Shown here: piece by piece, positions 6,578-14,774 of the stretch | Numbering within the stretch: position 1 is the stretch's first letter | Layout of the letters: every line of letters begins with the position of its first letter | Source: an uncultured Treponema sp. | Lineage (GTDB): Bacteria > Spirochaetota > Spirochaetia > Treponematales > Treponemataceae | DNA: 34,353 nt | Assembly (NCBI GenBank): GCA_945915085.1 | Contig: CAMEET010000016.1 | Coordinates: 1 to 34,353, forward strand | Direction of reading: 5' to 3' | Translations under genes and position numbers: made by a program | The notes under the pieces: model-generated | Database searches by the model: none | Told to the model about the DNA's origin: nothing | The model's input: the letters and a program-made list of their open reading frames with translations, nothing else

Positions 6578-9502
6578 CTATTTAATTCTGAAAGTTTCAG
6601 GTGCTCCCAAATACGATTTTGGCATTTCTTTTCCAGCATCATAAATCACAATTTTTTCCAAAACTACATTTGGAGTCACAGGATAAATTCTTAATGTGTT
6701 AATTCCATCACTACAACCGGATGCAACTGTACAAATTCGGATGTTATTTGTGATGTCATTTCCCCAAGTGTACTGATTATCCCCAACTGTAAATCCTTTT
6801 TTTGCGGCAACCACAGTCATTTTTTCACCATTTATTTCGGCAATAAATTCTACGCCACATGATTTATACGCTGGATTCGAAGGATTAATATAAAAATCAA
6901 ATACTTTTGTACCAGCCGATTTTGGAACAAATTTATATTCCACAAAAGGAGCTTTTTTTCCTTCATCATAAGAATTTATCACAGGATAAGCTTTCACTGC
7001 ACCCAAAGTTTTTCCATAACCTTCAAGCACTTCAAAATGACCATTTACAACGCCCGATTTTTCTTCTTCCAGTGATGAAGTTTTTACAAAATGTTCTGCT
7101 TCCATGCTGATGTAATTTTCTGTCTGCACAAATGTTCCCACTGGATATTCCATTTCTGCCACAGCCGCATCAATTTCCACAAACACTTTAATTCCAGCAC
7201 CATGTCCGTCTTTTGCTTCAAAAATCAAAGTATCTTTTTTGTTTGATGATTTTGCAAGTTTTTCACGGTCAACTGTCACAACAATCTGATCAATCTGAGA
7301 AACACAAGGTTCGCCCCAGCATGATTCGTGTTTTTCAATTTTTGCTGCTAAGAACAGTTCATTAGGATTTTTTTCATTTGCAAAACTGATTTTGTATGAT
7401 GGCAATTCTTTTCCACAGTTTGCAACATTCAGTTTGAATTCCGCAGTTTCAGGATTTTTGAATCCATCATATTTAAATACTCTGTTTGTCCAATCCTGAC
7501 CACTCGTAGTTACATCGCTGCCATCCAACCAGAATAAACAGCGTCCTTTTCTCGTTGGTTCAACATAAGTGTATGTCGGATAATGACTTTCAGCTTCACA
7601 CCAGTTTTTAAATCCAAAATGTTCAGACCAACCGGATGCAAAGAATTTTCCACCGTCAACAGCATCACATTCATCCACAAGTTTCTGGTCGTACTCATAA
7701 CATTCTTTTACTTTCTGTGCGTACCAGTTTGCAGCCAAAGCACCATGTTTTGCAAACCAAACATTTTTTCCGCTGTAAAGCTGCATGCGCAGAACATTCA
7801 TAACTCCGCAAGCCGGCAGATAAACTTCCAGGAAATAACCTGGCAACAAATTTTCAGGCATTTTTGATTTCAAATTTTCAGCTTTTTCTATAATTCTGTT
7901 TGCTTTTTCTAGCAAAATATCACTTTCATTAAAATTCACAGGAGCATAAGTGTCATTTTGAATACACTCAGTTCGACGCATATTTGCAATCTTTGTAAAA
8001 TCATTTAAAATTTCACAGATTTCTTTTTTATCACCTGTTTCCAATCCACCAAAATTCCTGTTGACCCAAGCTGCAGTATAATCAAAAGTGCTTTGAACAC
8101 TTGTTTTTTCGTAGTTGTAAGCTAAATCAAGGAAATAAGCGAGAGGAAATTCGTTTGTCATCACATCACCGACATTTACAATCCACAAATCACGAATTCC
8201 AAATTCATAAGCAGCACACATCTGTTCTTTTACTTTTGGCAGATAATTTGTATTAAACCATTCGTAGCTGAAAGGCCATCCATGATAATCAAAATGATAA
8301 TACATACCATATCCGCCTTTATGATTTCTCATTTTTTCAGTCGGCACAGTACGGAGATTTCCATGGTTATCATCACAAAGCATGAGTGTCACACCTTCAA
8401 GTTCAGGACTATCCATAAGTCCCTGCGTTGTGTCATCACCATAAAAATACGGTTCAACTTCCTTGTATAAAGCAAGCATTCTAGGCACATTATCAAGATT
8501 TTCATCAACATTTTCTTTGATAAGCTGATTTTGTGTTTTCAAAACATCACGGAGCAAATCAATATTATCTTTCAAAGTTGCATTCTGCATGATTGCAGTG
8601 TCAGCTTCACCACGCATTCCCACTGTGATAACATTTTCAAATTTTCCGTTACGTTTCAAACCGTCTTCCCAGAATTTTGTAATACCTTTTTCATTCGAAC
8701 GGAAATTCCAAGCATCACCATAAACAGAACCAGGACCACGAAGATATTTATATTCTTCACCGGCACGGCAACAAGGTTCGTGATGGCTAGCTCCCATAAT
8801 TATGCCAAGTTCATCAGCAAGTTCAGCATTTTCAAGGCCAGGACCATCATCACTAAAACGAGAAGCCCACATTGCAGGCCACAAATAGTTACCTTTCAAG
8901 CGCAGTAAAAGTTCAAAAACATGCTCATACATCTTAGCATTAACGCCACCAAAATTATGTCCGCTCCAGTTTCCAAAAGCAGGCCATTCATCATTAATAA
9001 AAAATCCGCGAAAGCGCACACTCGGTTCATTCGCATAAAAATCAATTTCAGGAATTTCCACACAATCTTTATGCTCAGGAAGCAAATCAGCCCAATCTAC
9101 TAGCGGAGAAACTCCCATCAGTTCAGAAAGATGAAAAAGACCATAAATTGTTCCACGCTTGTCCGACCCAATTATAATGATACTATCGCAAGAAACTGCA
9201 AAAACATAACATTCACGCTTACCGCGAATTCTTTCCAATTCAAGATTGTTTTCTTTCGCAATTTTTTCAATTTTTTCAAGATTTTTTCCTGCAGGATTTG
9301 AAATCGTAGCAAAAAAAACTTTTGATTTTAACACATCGTTGGAAATATTCTCCGATTCTTCAAGACAAGGCTTTTTTCCAGTAACACGTTCCACATCAAG
9401 ACAAACTTTTTGTGCAATTTTTTTTACTCCAGAAAATTCATCATCAAAACAACAAAAACTTACAGATGATTTTCCATTAATTTCTTCTATTTTAAACATC
9501 AT
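6578..9502 (-). CDS. Glycoside hydrolase family 115, xylan alpha-1,2-glucuronidase
   Basis: A 974-residue enzyme that removes (4-O-methyl-)glucuronic acid side chains from xylan or xylo-oligosaccharides. Family features: an N-terminal domain ending in GTIYGLFHLSELMGVSPLVDWAD, then the core with RFRGFFINDEWPAFGNW, GNYLWPAMWASRF, GIIMGASHHEP and TVGMRGEADT; a C-terminal beta-rich region (about 640 on) matches the GH115 C-terminal domain. There is no signal peptide, so it acts in the cytoplasm on imported acidic oligosaccharides. A GAGG Shine-Dalgarno precedes two adjacent ATGs; the second (9499) has slightly better spacing. The GH8 gene lies upstream on the same strand, separated by 292 bases of repeat. 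Full length for the family. Confidence 0.92.
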   Translation of the reverse strand: MMFKIEEINGKSSVSFCCFDDEFSGVKKIAQKVCLDVERVTGKKPCLEESENISNDVLKSKVFFATISNPAGKNLEKIEKIAKENNLELERIRGKRECYVFAVSCDSIIIIGSDKRGTIYGLFHLSELMGVSPLVDWADLLPEHKDCVEIPEIDFYANEPSVRFRGFFINDEWPAFGNWSGHNFGGVNAKMYEHVFELLLRLKGNYLWPAMWASRFSDDGPGLENAELADELGIIMGASHHEPCCRAGEEYKYLRGPGSVYGDAWNFRSNEKGITKFWEDGLKRNGKFENVITVGMRGEADTAIMQNATLKDNIDLLRDVLKTQNQLIKENVDENLDNVPRMLALYKEVEPYFYGDDTTQGLMDSPELEGVTLMLCDDNHGNLRTVPTEKMRNHKGGYGMYYHFDYHGWPFSYEWFNTNYLPKVKEQMCAAYEFGIRDLWIVNVGDVMTNEFPLAYFLDLAYNYEKTSVQSTFDYTAAWVNRNFGGLETGDKKEICEILNDFTKIANMRRTECIQNDTYAPVNFNESDILLEKANRIIEKAENLKSKMPENLLPGYFLEVYLPACGVMNVLRMQLYSGKNVWFAKHGALAANWYAQKVKECYEYDQKLVDECDAVDGGKFFASGWSEHFGFKNWCEAESHYPTYTYVEPTRKGRCLFWLDGSDVTTSGQDWTNRVFKYDGFKNPETAEFKLNVANCGKELPSYKISFANEKNPNELFLAAKIEKHESCWGEPCVSQIDQIVVTVDREKLAKSSNKKDTLIFEAKDGHGAGIKVFVEIDAAVAEMEYPVGTFVQTENYISMEAEHFVKTSSLEEEKSGVVNGHFEVLEGYGKTLGAVKAYPVINSYDEGKKAPFVEYKFVPKSAGTKVFDFYINPSNPAYKSCGVEFIAEINGEKMTVVAAKKGFTVGDNQYTWGNDITNNIRICTVASGCSDGINTLRIYPVTPNVVLEKIVIYDAGKEMPKSYLGAPETFRIK

Positions 9503-9527
9503 TTCCTCACTTAATTTTTTTTTATTC

Positions 9528-9632
9528 GGGTGGCTTTTTGCTTCGCAAAAAACAGGCTATTCGCCCTTCACTAACGCTCATCCGCTTCCCTCGCTTCGCT
9601 CAGCCCAGTGGACTGCTTCGCAACTGCCACCC
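9528..9632. repeat. Dispersed repeat element A, copy 2
   Basis: Bounded by perfect terminal inverted repeats GGGTGGC (9528-9534) and GCCACCC (9626-9632). Internally TTTTTGCTTCGCAAAAA forms a hairpin. The remainder (ACAGGCTATTCG, CCGCTTCCCTCGCTTCGCTCAG, CCAGTGG) is shared with the copy at 2230. About 105 bases, no ORF; size and ends resemble a MITE. It lies between the GH8 and GH115 genes. Confidence 0.8.
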
Positions 9633-9652
9633 TTGTAAAAATCTTTTTTTTG

Positions 9653-9733
9653 CGAGTTTTAGCGTAGCGTTAAAAAAACTCGCGGCTCGTGCAAACTGCA
9701 TCAAAGTTGAAGTGCTAATCTATAGCACGAGCC
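9653..9733. repeat. Dispersed repeat element B, copy 2
   Basis: CGAGTTTTAGCG..TTAAAAAAACTCG hairpin followed by GGCTCGTGC (9684-9692) and GCACGAGCC (9725-9733). It is the near-exact reverse complement of the arms at 803-884, with a different 32-base loop. It directly follows element A copy 2. Confidence 0.8.
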
Positions 9734-9794
9734 ATCCTTGCCACAGTTTAAACTTTCTGCCACAGTTTACCCATATCCTCACATCTTACAGAAA

Positions 9795-10892
9795 CTAGTA
9801 GCTCTGATATTTTCCACTCAAAGCTAAAATTGCAAAAAAGTAAAGACAATTGTCATAATAACGGCGGCGACCAATACGCATTGGAGTATCCCACAAACGT
9901 TTCACAGCAGCCTTTGCTTTTCCCACAGCTTCACTGTCATTTTCGTCCACCGCAAGAGCAGCTTCAGCAACAGTTGCAATCAAACCGATTGGATGACGCG
10001 CATTTTTCTTTAATTCGCGACCATCAATCATATAATCTTTCAATTCTTCAGGTTTCTTGCCATCAAAGAATTTTATGATATTCGAAGCAATTTTTGAAAG
10101 TTCAGGAGTTTTTCCGCACCACAAAGCATCCAGCCCAATATTTGCAGCCACACGATAAGAATCGCTGAAGAAAGTTCCGTGCATTTTTTTCTCCAAAGGT
10201 TCACCTTCATCAGTTGCATATTCAGCAGCCAGTCCAGTTTCAGGATGACAAGCTTTTACAAGATATTTTCTGCTTGCCTCAGCAGCCGAAAGCCAGAATT
10301 CCTTATCACAAGAATCTGCATATTTTGCAAAAAGTTCATAAAAATGAGGAAGATGATAAGACGGGTCAGTAAAAGGACAGTTGCACACAAATCTGATATG
10401 ATGATATTTTTCATCCCACATTTTGCTAGGACCGTGAACAGCAGTTCTCAAAATCGCACGAGCTTCTTCCGTGTAATTAAAAATACCTTCACCATTTCCC
10501 CAGCGGTTTGCGGCAAAAAACAAAGCCATTGCAAAATATTCTTCGCCATCAGGAGCAGGTCCTTCCGCATTCTTTTTTCCGTCAGTTTGATTTGACCAGC
10601 AGAAAAATCCTTTGTTCGGACCATCTTCCAGATACATATTCACCCTAGCCCATTTCCAAATCCTGTCAAAGATGTCTTTTCTGTTCATCTGCAAAGCCAT
10701 CATCATACCATAAGACATACCTTCAGTACGAGCGTCATCGTTTCCAGTATCTTCCATGTAACCAGTATTATCAGGAGCATCAAAATAAAAATGATTAGGA
10801 TTTTTTGGATCAAAAATCTCATTCCAGCAGTCAATAACTTTGTTTTCAATGTCAAATTTCGAGTAACCGTACTCTTCAAATAAATTTCTCAT
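9795..10892 (-). CDS. Glycoside hydrolase family 8, reducing-end xylose-releasing exo-oligoxylanase type
   Basis: A 365-residue GH8 enzyme of the Rex type, which releases xylose from the reducing end of xylo-oligosaccharides. The signature DDARTEGMSYGMM carries the probable general acid E57; GFFCWSNQTDGKK and GPAPDGEEYFAMALFF follow as in Rex enzymes. No signal peptide, size typical for intracellular Rex, so it acts in the cytoplasm. A Shine-Dalgarno-like AAAGGTAG lies 13 bases before the ATG, rather far. GH115 lies downstream on the same strand, pointing to a joint xylan-oligosaccharide function. Could also be a general GH8 endo-glucanase, but the motifs and lack of export favour Rex. Confidence 0.87.
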   Translation of the reverse strand: MRNLFEEYGYSKFDIENKVIDCWNEIFDPKNPNHFYFDAPDNTGYMEDTGNDDARTEGMSYGMMMALQMNRKDIFDRIWKWARVNMYLEDGPNKGFFCWSNQTDGKKNAEGPAPDGEEYFAMALFFAANRWGNGEGIFNYTEEARAILRTAVHGPSKMWDEKYHHIRFVCNCPFTDPSYHLPHFYELFAKYADSCDKEFWLSAAEASRKYLVKACHPETGLAAEYATDEGEPLEKKMHGTFFSDSYRVAANIGLDALWCGKTPELSKIASNIIKFFDGKKPEELKDYMIDGRELKKNARHPIGLIATVAEAALAVDENDSEAVGKAKAAVKRLWDTPMRIGRRRYYDNCLYFFAILALSGKYQSY

Positions 10893-10957
10893 AAAAAAAA
10901 TACTACCTTTAATTATTTTTCAAGTCTATCAAAGAATTCACCTAATTTGGAAACCCT

Positions 10958-10996
10958 CAAAAAAAAACGCCCCAAACAAAAAAAGCTTGGAACGTT
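10958..10996 (-). terminator. Rho-independent terminator after the phosphofructokinase gene
   Basis: Minus strand: AACGTTCCAAGC / GTTTGGGGCGTT, a 12-bp stem with G-U pairs and a 7-T loop, followed by eight or nine T. It separates the phosphofructokinase from the GH8 gene. Confidence 0.9.
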
Positions 10997-11016
10997 TGTT
11001 TTTTTTTAATTATTAT

Positions 11017-12423
11017 TTATTTTGATTTTTTTTGTTCGCTTGGTTTCGATTTTGCACCAGCAACGGCTGCAGCCATTTTTGCCTGAGCTTTTTCCATATC
11101 GTTTACCATCAAAACTGGCTGACCTGTAGCGTCCAAAGCATCTCGCCACAAAGAACCTTCAGGATCAACAGCATTTCTGTGAGCAGTTACAGCCTTAATT
11201 GGCAAATGCACAAATTTATCATGAACAAGCCCGATAACACATTTTGTTTTACCAGCCATAGCAGCATGCACCGCATTATTTCCAAGTCTTTCACAGTAAA
11301 TAGAATCACTTGCAGTTGTAACAGAAGCTCTTACCTGATAAGAAGGATCAATATATTTCAAGTTGATTTCGATATTCTTTGCTTTGAAATATTTTTCGAT
11401 TTCTGTTTTCAAGAAAATTCCGATATCAGCAAGTTTTTTATTTCCAGAAGCATCAGTTGCATTTGTTGTAACGAGCAAATCCTGACCTGCACCTTCAGAA
11501 ACAACAATAACTGCATGTCCACGTTTTGCAAGACGTCGTTCCAGACAAGCCAAAAATCCGTGTTCACCTTCCATTTCAAAAGGAACTTCTGGAATCAAAC
11601 AGAAATTTGTTTCATGACTTGCCAAAGCAGCTGCAGTTGCAATAAATCCAGCTTCACGTCCCATAAGTTTTACAAGACCAATTCCGTTTATCTGACTTGC
11701 AGCTTCCATATGAACGGCAGCAACAGCTTCTTTTGCACGCTGAACAGCAGTTTCAAAACCAAATGAACGGTCAATAAACATCAAATCATTGTCTACAGTT
11801 TTTGGAACTCCAACAACTGCACATTTTAAACCGCGTTTTTCCACTTCGCAGGCAATATCATAAGAACCACGCTGAGTTCCGTCACCACCGATGATAAACA
11901 GCATATTGATTCCGTCGCGTTCAAGACAATCAACAATTTCAGAAACTCTCTGACCGCCGCCACGGCTAGTTCCAAGATAAGTTCCACCGATTTTATGGAT
12001 TTCATCAATCAAATAACGGTCAAGTTCAATTGGTGCATAACCAGATTCAGCAAAAAATCCATGGAAACCAAACTGATATCCTTTTACAGTCTTCACACCA
12101 TAACGAGTATTCAAACAGCGCACAATCGCACGTATAACATCATTTAAACCAGGACACAAACCGCCGCAAGTACAAATACCGGCTTTTGCATGAGTCGGAT
12201 CAAAATAAATATTCTGACGAGGACCTGCTTTTTCAATCAAATTTGAAGAATCAAGAACAACAGGTTTTGTTTTATCATAAACATTCACATTAGAAATCAC
12301 ATAAGAATCATCACTAACATAATTTGCAGTATAGTCCCCATGTTCAGTTGACAGTTTAATTGGAGAAGGAATAGTACAAGGTCCCAAACTATCTATAGAA
12401 AAATCAAATTTTTCTTCAGCCAT
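11017..12423 (-). CDS. pfkA: 6-phosphofructokinase, long form with GGDG/PKT motifs
   Basis: A 468-residue phosphofructokinase phosphorylating fructose 6-phosphate in glycolysis. The phosphate-donor loop reads GGDGT (179-183), the state associated with ATP rather than PPi use, while PKTVDND (207-213) carries the Lys usual in the long and PPi-type clades; [11 protein letters not shown] binds the sugar phosphate. Homologues in spirochaetes are often annotated as PPi-dependent, so the donor is uncertain; I favour ATP. The track start at 12435 is a TTG inside the ribosome-binding site; the ATG at 12423 (MAEEKF) has GAGGTG four bases upstream. It has its own promoter and terminator. Confidence 0.9.
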   Translation of the reverse strand: MAEEKFDFSIDSLGPCTIPSPIKLSTEHGDYTANYVSDDSYVISNVNVYDKTKPVVLDSSNLIEKAGPRQNIYFDPTHAKAGICTCGGLCPGLNDVIRAIVRCLNTRYGVKTVKGYQFGFHGFFAESGYAPIELDRYLIDEIHKIGGTYLGTSRGGGQRVSEIVDCLERDGINMLFIIGGDGTQRGSYDIACEVEKRGLKCAVVGVPKTVDNDLMFIDRSFGFETAVQRAKEAVAAVHMEAASQINGIGLVKLMGREAGFIATAAALASHETNFCLIPEVPFEMEGEHGFLACLERRLAKRGHAVIVVSEGAGQDLLVTTNATDASGNKKLADIGIFLKTEIEKYFKAKNIEINLKYIDPSYQVRASVTTASDSIYCERLGNNAVHAAMAGKTKCVIGLVHDKFVHLPIKAVTAHRNAVDPEGSLWRDALDATGQPVLMVNDMEKAQAKMAAAVAGAKSKPSEQKKSK

Positions 12424-12462
12424 AACACACCTCAAGTATTAAAAAAATGCACTCTATCCTTT

Positions 12463-12491
12463 AAAATATCATAAATCACAAAAATCTTCAA
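12463..12491 (-). promoter_or_regulatory. Promoter of the phosphofructokinase gene
   Basis: Minus strand: TTGAAG (12486-12491), 17-base spacer, TATTTT (12463-12468). The leader is about 35 bases and includes the GAGGTG Shine-Dalgarno. Confidence 0.6.
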
Positions 12492-12506
12492 TAATAAAAG
12501 AATTCT

Positions 12507-14069
12507 TTAAAAAATTTCTTTTACCACATTCATAAATTGATTTCCTCTGTCAAATTCATTTGCAAACATTCCAAAAGAAGTTGCTCCAGGACTAAAAACG
12601 ACAATTTCTGAATCATCTGTATCACTTTCTTCTATTATATTGTTTATATTTTCCTGATTTTTATCCTGATGTAAATCTTCATGACAAATTCCGTTACTTC
12701 CTTCATCATTCTGATTTTCAAGATTGTTTTTGAGCACATTCAAAAGGTCGGCAAGACTTGCAAACGGACCGAAATAATGAACTCCGTTTTGATTCAAAAC
12801 AGGAATGATTTTTTGAGTTGCCGTTCCATCCAGAAAATAAATCTGCTTTACGCCAAAAGAAAGTTTTCCGCAGAGAGCCTGCACTAGTTTATCAAGGTCG
12901 AGTCCCTTATCAGTTCCACCAGTTATCAAAATGACAGGTTTTTCAAAAGCCTGAGTTGCTGCAGCCGCAGCTTCTGGGACAGTCGCACAAGTATCATTAT
13001 AAAATCTATATTCAATTTCGCATCTTGATTTTTTTGTAGAATCAAAATTTTTTTTCCAGCTGTGAAAATACTGCAGACGGTGATTGATTCCCGGCCAAGT
13101 CTGCAAAATCTTTACAATTTTATCTTTCGGAACATTCATAAGCTGCATTACAAGAGCCGCATTTTGTGCATTTGTCTGCATGTGTTTTCCAGGAACAAGA
13201 AGTTTCCCCAAATCATAACGAGGTTTGTCAGCATTGTAACGCAAGACAGTCGCCTTTGACTCACTTGCAAACAAATCACCCCAGCTTGCAATTCCAGGAT
13301 GCAAAGCAGAATCAGGGGCAGTCCCCTCTTCATCACCACCTTCATCAAAAATCGAATAATCACCACTATCCTGATCAGCGTAAATCAGTCGTTTGTCCGC
13401 AACATAATCTTCCATATTTCCATACCAGTTCTGATGGTCAGGAACGATTTTCGTAATCAAACTAATATGAGGTTTCAAAACTTTTCTGCCCCGCAAATCA
13501 GCAAGTTGCCACGAAGAAAATTCAATCACCACAGGTGTGTCAGCAGAAACTTCATCAAAAAAAGTTAATGGACTCACAGTGATGTTTCCACCCAAAAAAA
13601 TTTTGTAACCAGCCTTCGAAAGCCCATAATAAATCGCACTCACAGTCGACGATTTTCCCTTGCTTCCAGTCACTGCAATAATCGGACAGTCTGTAAAACG
13701 CAGGAAAATACTCAAATCAGTTTCGATAGCCTTAGCCGCCGCCAGATAAATATTTCCTTCATATTTAACGCCAGGATTTTTGATAACACAATCAGCATTT
13801 TCAAAATCTTCAACACGATGTTCGCCAAGCCTGTAAGTCAGCCTCGAAACATCAATCGTTGAATCCGCCTGAATTCTGTCAATTGTCGGCTGCAACTGCT
13901 CCTGTGTTTTCATATCAGTCACAAGGACAAACGCGCCTTTTTTCAAAAAAAATTTAACAGCAGCTTCTCCGCCTCCATTCAGCCCCAGTCCCATAACAGT
14001 AACATGTTTATCTTTGATATCATCAATCGATTTAAAAGGACAAACCTGCGAATACGAATGAAATTCCAT
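12507..14069 (-). CDS. murD: UDP-N-acetylmuramoylalanine--D-glutamate ligase
   Basis: Cytoplasmic ATP-dependent ligase adding D-Glu to UDP-MurNAc-L-Ala in peptidoglycan synthesis. Motifs: GLGLNGGGEAAV near the N terminus, ATP loop TGSKGKSS (134-141), EFSSWQL, PDHQNWYG, NHRLQYF, NDTCATVPEA and C-terminal SPGATSFGMFANEFDRG. At 520 residues it is longer than the usual 440-460; the excess is two acidic, low-complexity inserts (DEGGDEEGTAPDS, and a stretch around ENQNDEGSNG to IEESDTDDSE). The track start at 14237 runs through a tRNA gene and is wrong; the ATG at 14069 has GGAG six bases upstream. No promoter of its own is evident between it and the tRNA-Leu terminator. Confidence 0.92.
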   Translation of the reverse strand: MEFHSYSQVCPFKSIDDIKDKHVTVMGLGLNGGGEAAVKFFLKKGAFVLVTDMKTQEQLQPTIDRIQADSTIDVSRLTYRLGEHRVEDFENADCVIKNPGVKYEGNIYLAAAKAIETDLSIFLRFTDCPIIAVTGSKGKSSTVSAIYYGLSKAGYKIFLGGNITVSPLTFFDEVSADTPVVIEFSSWQLADLRGRKVLKPHISLITKIVPDHQNWYGNMEDYVADKRLIYADQDSGDYSIFDEGGDEEGTAPDSALHPGIASWGDLFASESKATVLRYNADKPRYDLGKLLVPGKHMQTNAQNAALVMQLMNVPKDKIVKILQTWPGINHRLQYFHSWKKNFDSTKKSRCEIEYRFYNDTCATVPEAAAAATQAFEKPVILITGGTDKGLDLDKLVQALCGKLSFGVKQIYFLDGTATQKIIPVLNQNGVHYFGPFASLADLLNVLKNNLENQNDEGSNGICHEDLHQDKNQENINNIIEESDTDDSEIVVFSPGATSFGMFANEFDRGNQFMNVVKEIF

Positions 14070-14079
14070 ATCAATCTCC

Positions 14080-14108
14080 AAAAAAAAAGCCCCCTTAAAC
14101 AAGGAGGC
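14080..14108 (-). terminator. Terminator between tRNA-Leu and murD
   Basis: Minus strand: GCCTCCTT-GTTT-AAGGGGGC, an 8-bp stem, followed by an uninterrupted T run that abuts the murD GGAG Shine-Dalgarno. It starts 4 bases after the tRNA 3' end. Confidence 0.9.
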
Positions 14109-14111
14109 CAT

Positions 14112-14197
14112 TGCCGGGAACCAGAATCGAACTGGCACGTCAATTGCTTGACACAGGATTTTAAGTCCTGGGCGTCTACCAATTCCGCCATCCCGGC
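14112..14197 (-). tRNA. tRNA-Leu (anticodon TAA)
   Basis: An 86-base class II tRNA. Acceptor arms GCCGGGA / TCCCGGC pair fully; the anticodon arm CAGGA-CTTAAAA-TCCTG gives TAA (reads UUA); a long variable arm (TGTCAAGCAATTGACG) marks Leu; the T arm has GTTCGATTC. Discriminator A; CCA is not encoded. It has a consensus promoter upstream and a terminator immediately after. Confidence 0.97.
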
Positions 14198-14208
14198 AAG
14201 TGAAATTT

Positions 14209-14237
14209 ATTATATTACAATGAAAAGATATTTTCAA
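14209..14237 (-). promoter_or_regulatory. Consensus promoter of tRNA-Leu
   Basis: Minus strand: TTGAAA (14232-14237), 17-base spacer, TATAAT (14209-14214), with the tRNA 5' end 12 bases beyond. Its -35 occupies the same bases as the -35 of the divergent promoter at 14231-14259. Confidence 0.9.
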
Positions 14238-14259
14238 GTACTTAATAATAATATATAAT
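14231..14259 (+). promoter_or_regulatory. Promoter of the COG2426 gene, predicted leaderless
   Basis: TTTTCA (14231-14236), 17-base spacer, TATAAT (14254-14259), then GCTATT and the ATG at 14266. No Shine-Dalgarno. The -35 overlaps that of tRNA-Leu on the opposite strand. Confidence 0.65.
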
Positions 14260-14265
14260 GCTATT

Positions 14266-14748
14266 ATGATAAAAAATTACTTTATTATATTTTTGATTTC
14301 CATGGTTCCATTAATTGAACTTCGAGGAGCCATTCCAGTATCACAGGCAATGCAGTTACCAATTATTCCATCTTACATCATCTGCATTTTAGGAAATATG
14401 ATTCCAGTTCCAATTATCTATCTGTTTGCAAGAAAATTTTTGGAATGGGGTCAGGACAAAAAAATTATCGGTGGAATCTGCCGTTTTTTTCTGGAAAAAG
14501 GTACAAAAGCTGGAGAGAAACTTCAGTCAAAAGCAGGTCGCGGAATATTTCTGGCACTTTTGCTTTTTGTAGGAATTCCGTTGCCGGGAACAGGAGCATG
14601 GACAGGAACGTTGGCAGCAAGTTTTTTGAATATGAAATTTAAACAGACTGTCATAGCCGTTATGCTTGGAGTTTTACTTGCCGGTCTTATCATGATGGCA
14701 GGTTCACTCGGACTGTTTTCAGCAATTTTTGCCGTATTTGGAAAATAA
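14266..14748 (+). CDS. COG2426-family small integral membrane protein (putative small multidrug export protein)
   Basis: A 160-residue hydrophobic protein with about four membrane segments. The N-terminal LISMVPLIELRGAIPVSQAM and central LLLFVGIPLPGTGAWTGTLAA match the COG2426 family, which is annotated as small multidrug export proteins although experimental support is thin. First gene of a plus-strand run; the AEC transporter follows after 26 bases, so the two are probably co-transcribed. The start is the first ATG after a -10 box, without a Shine-Dalgarno. Substrate unknown. Confidence 0.8.
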   Translation: MIKNYFIIFLISMVPLIELRGAIPVSQAMQLPIIPSYIICILGNMIPVPIIYLFARKFLEWGQDKKIIGGICRFFLEKGTKAGEKLQSKAGRGIFLALLLFVGIPLPGTGAWTGTLAASFLNMKFKQTVIAVMLGVLLAGLIMMAGSLGLFSAIFAVFGK

Positions 14749-14774
14749 TTTTTAATTTTGTTTGAGGCAGAAAA

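Noticed and set aside
9538-9798. 86-residue ORF between the GH8 and GH115 genes
   Set aside because: It runs through repeats A and B in their hairpins; no Shine-Dalgarno and no recognisable domain.
14004-14258. 84-residue plus-strand ORF across the tRNA-Leu gene
   Set aside because: It overlaps the tRNA, its terminator and promoter on the opposite strand; no coding signals.
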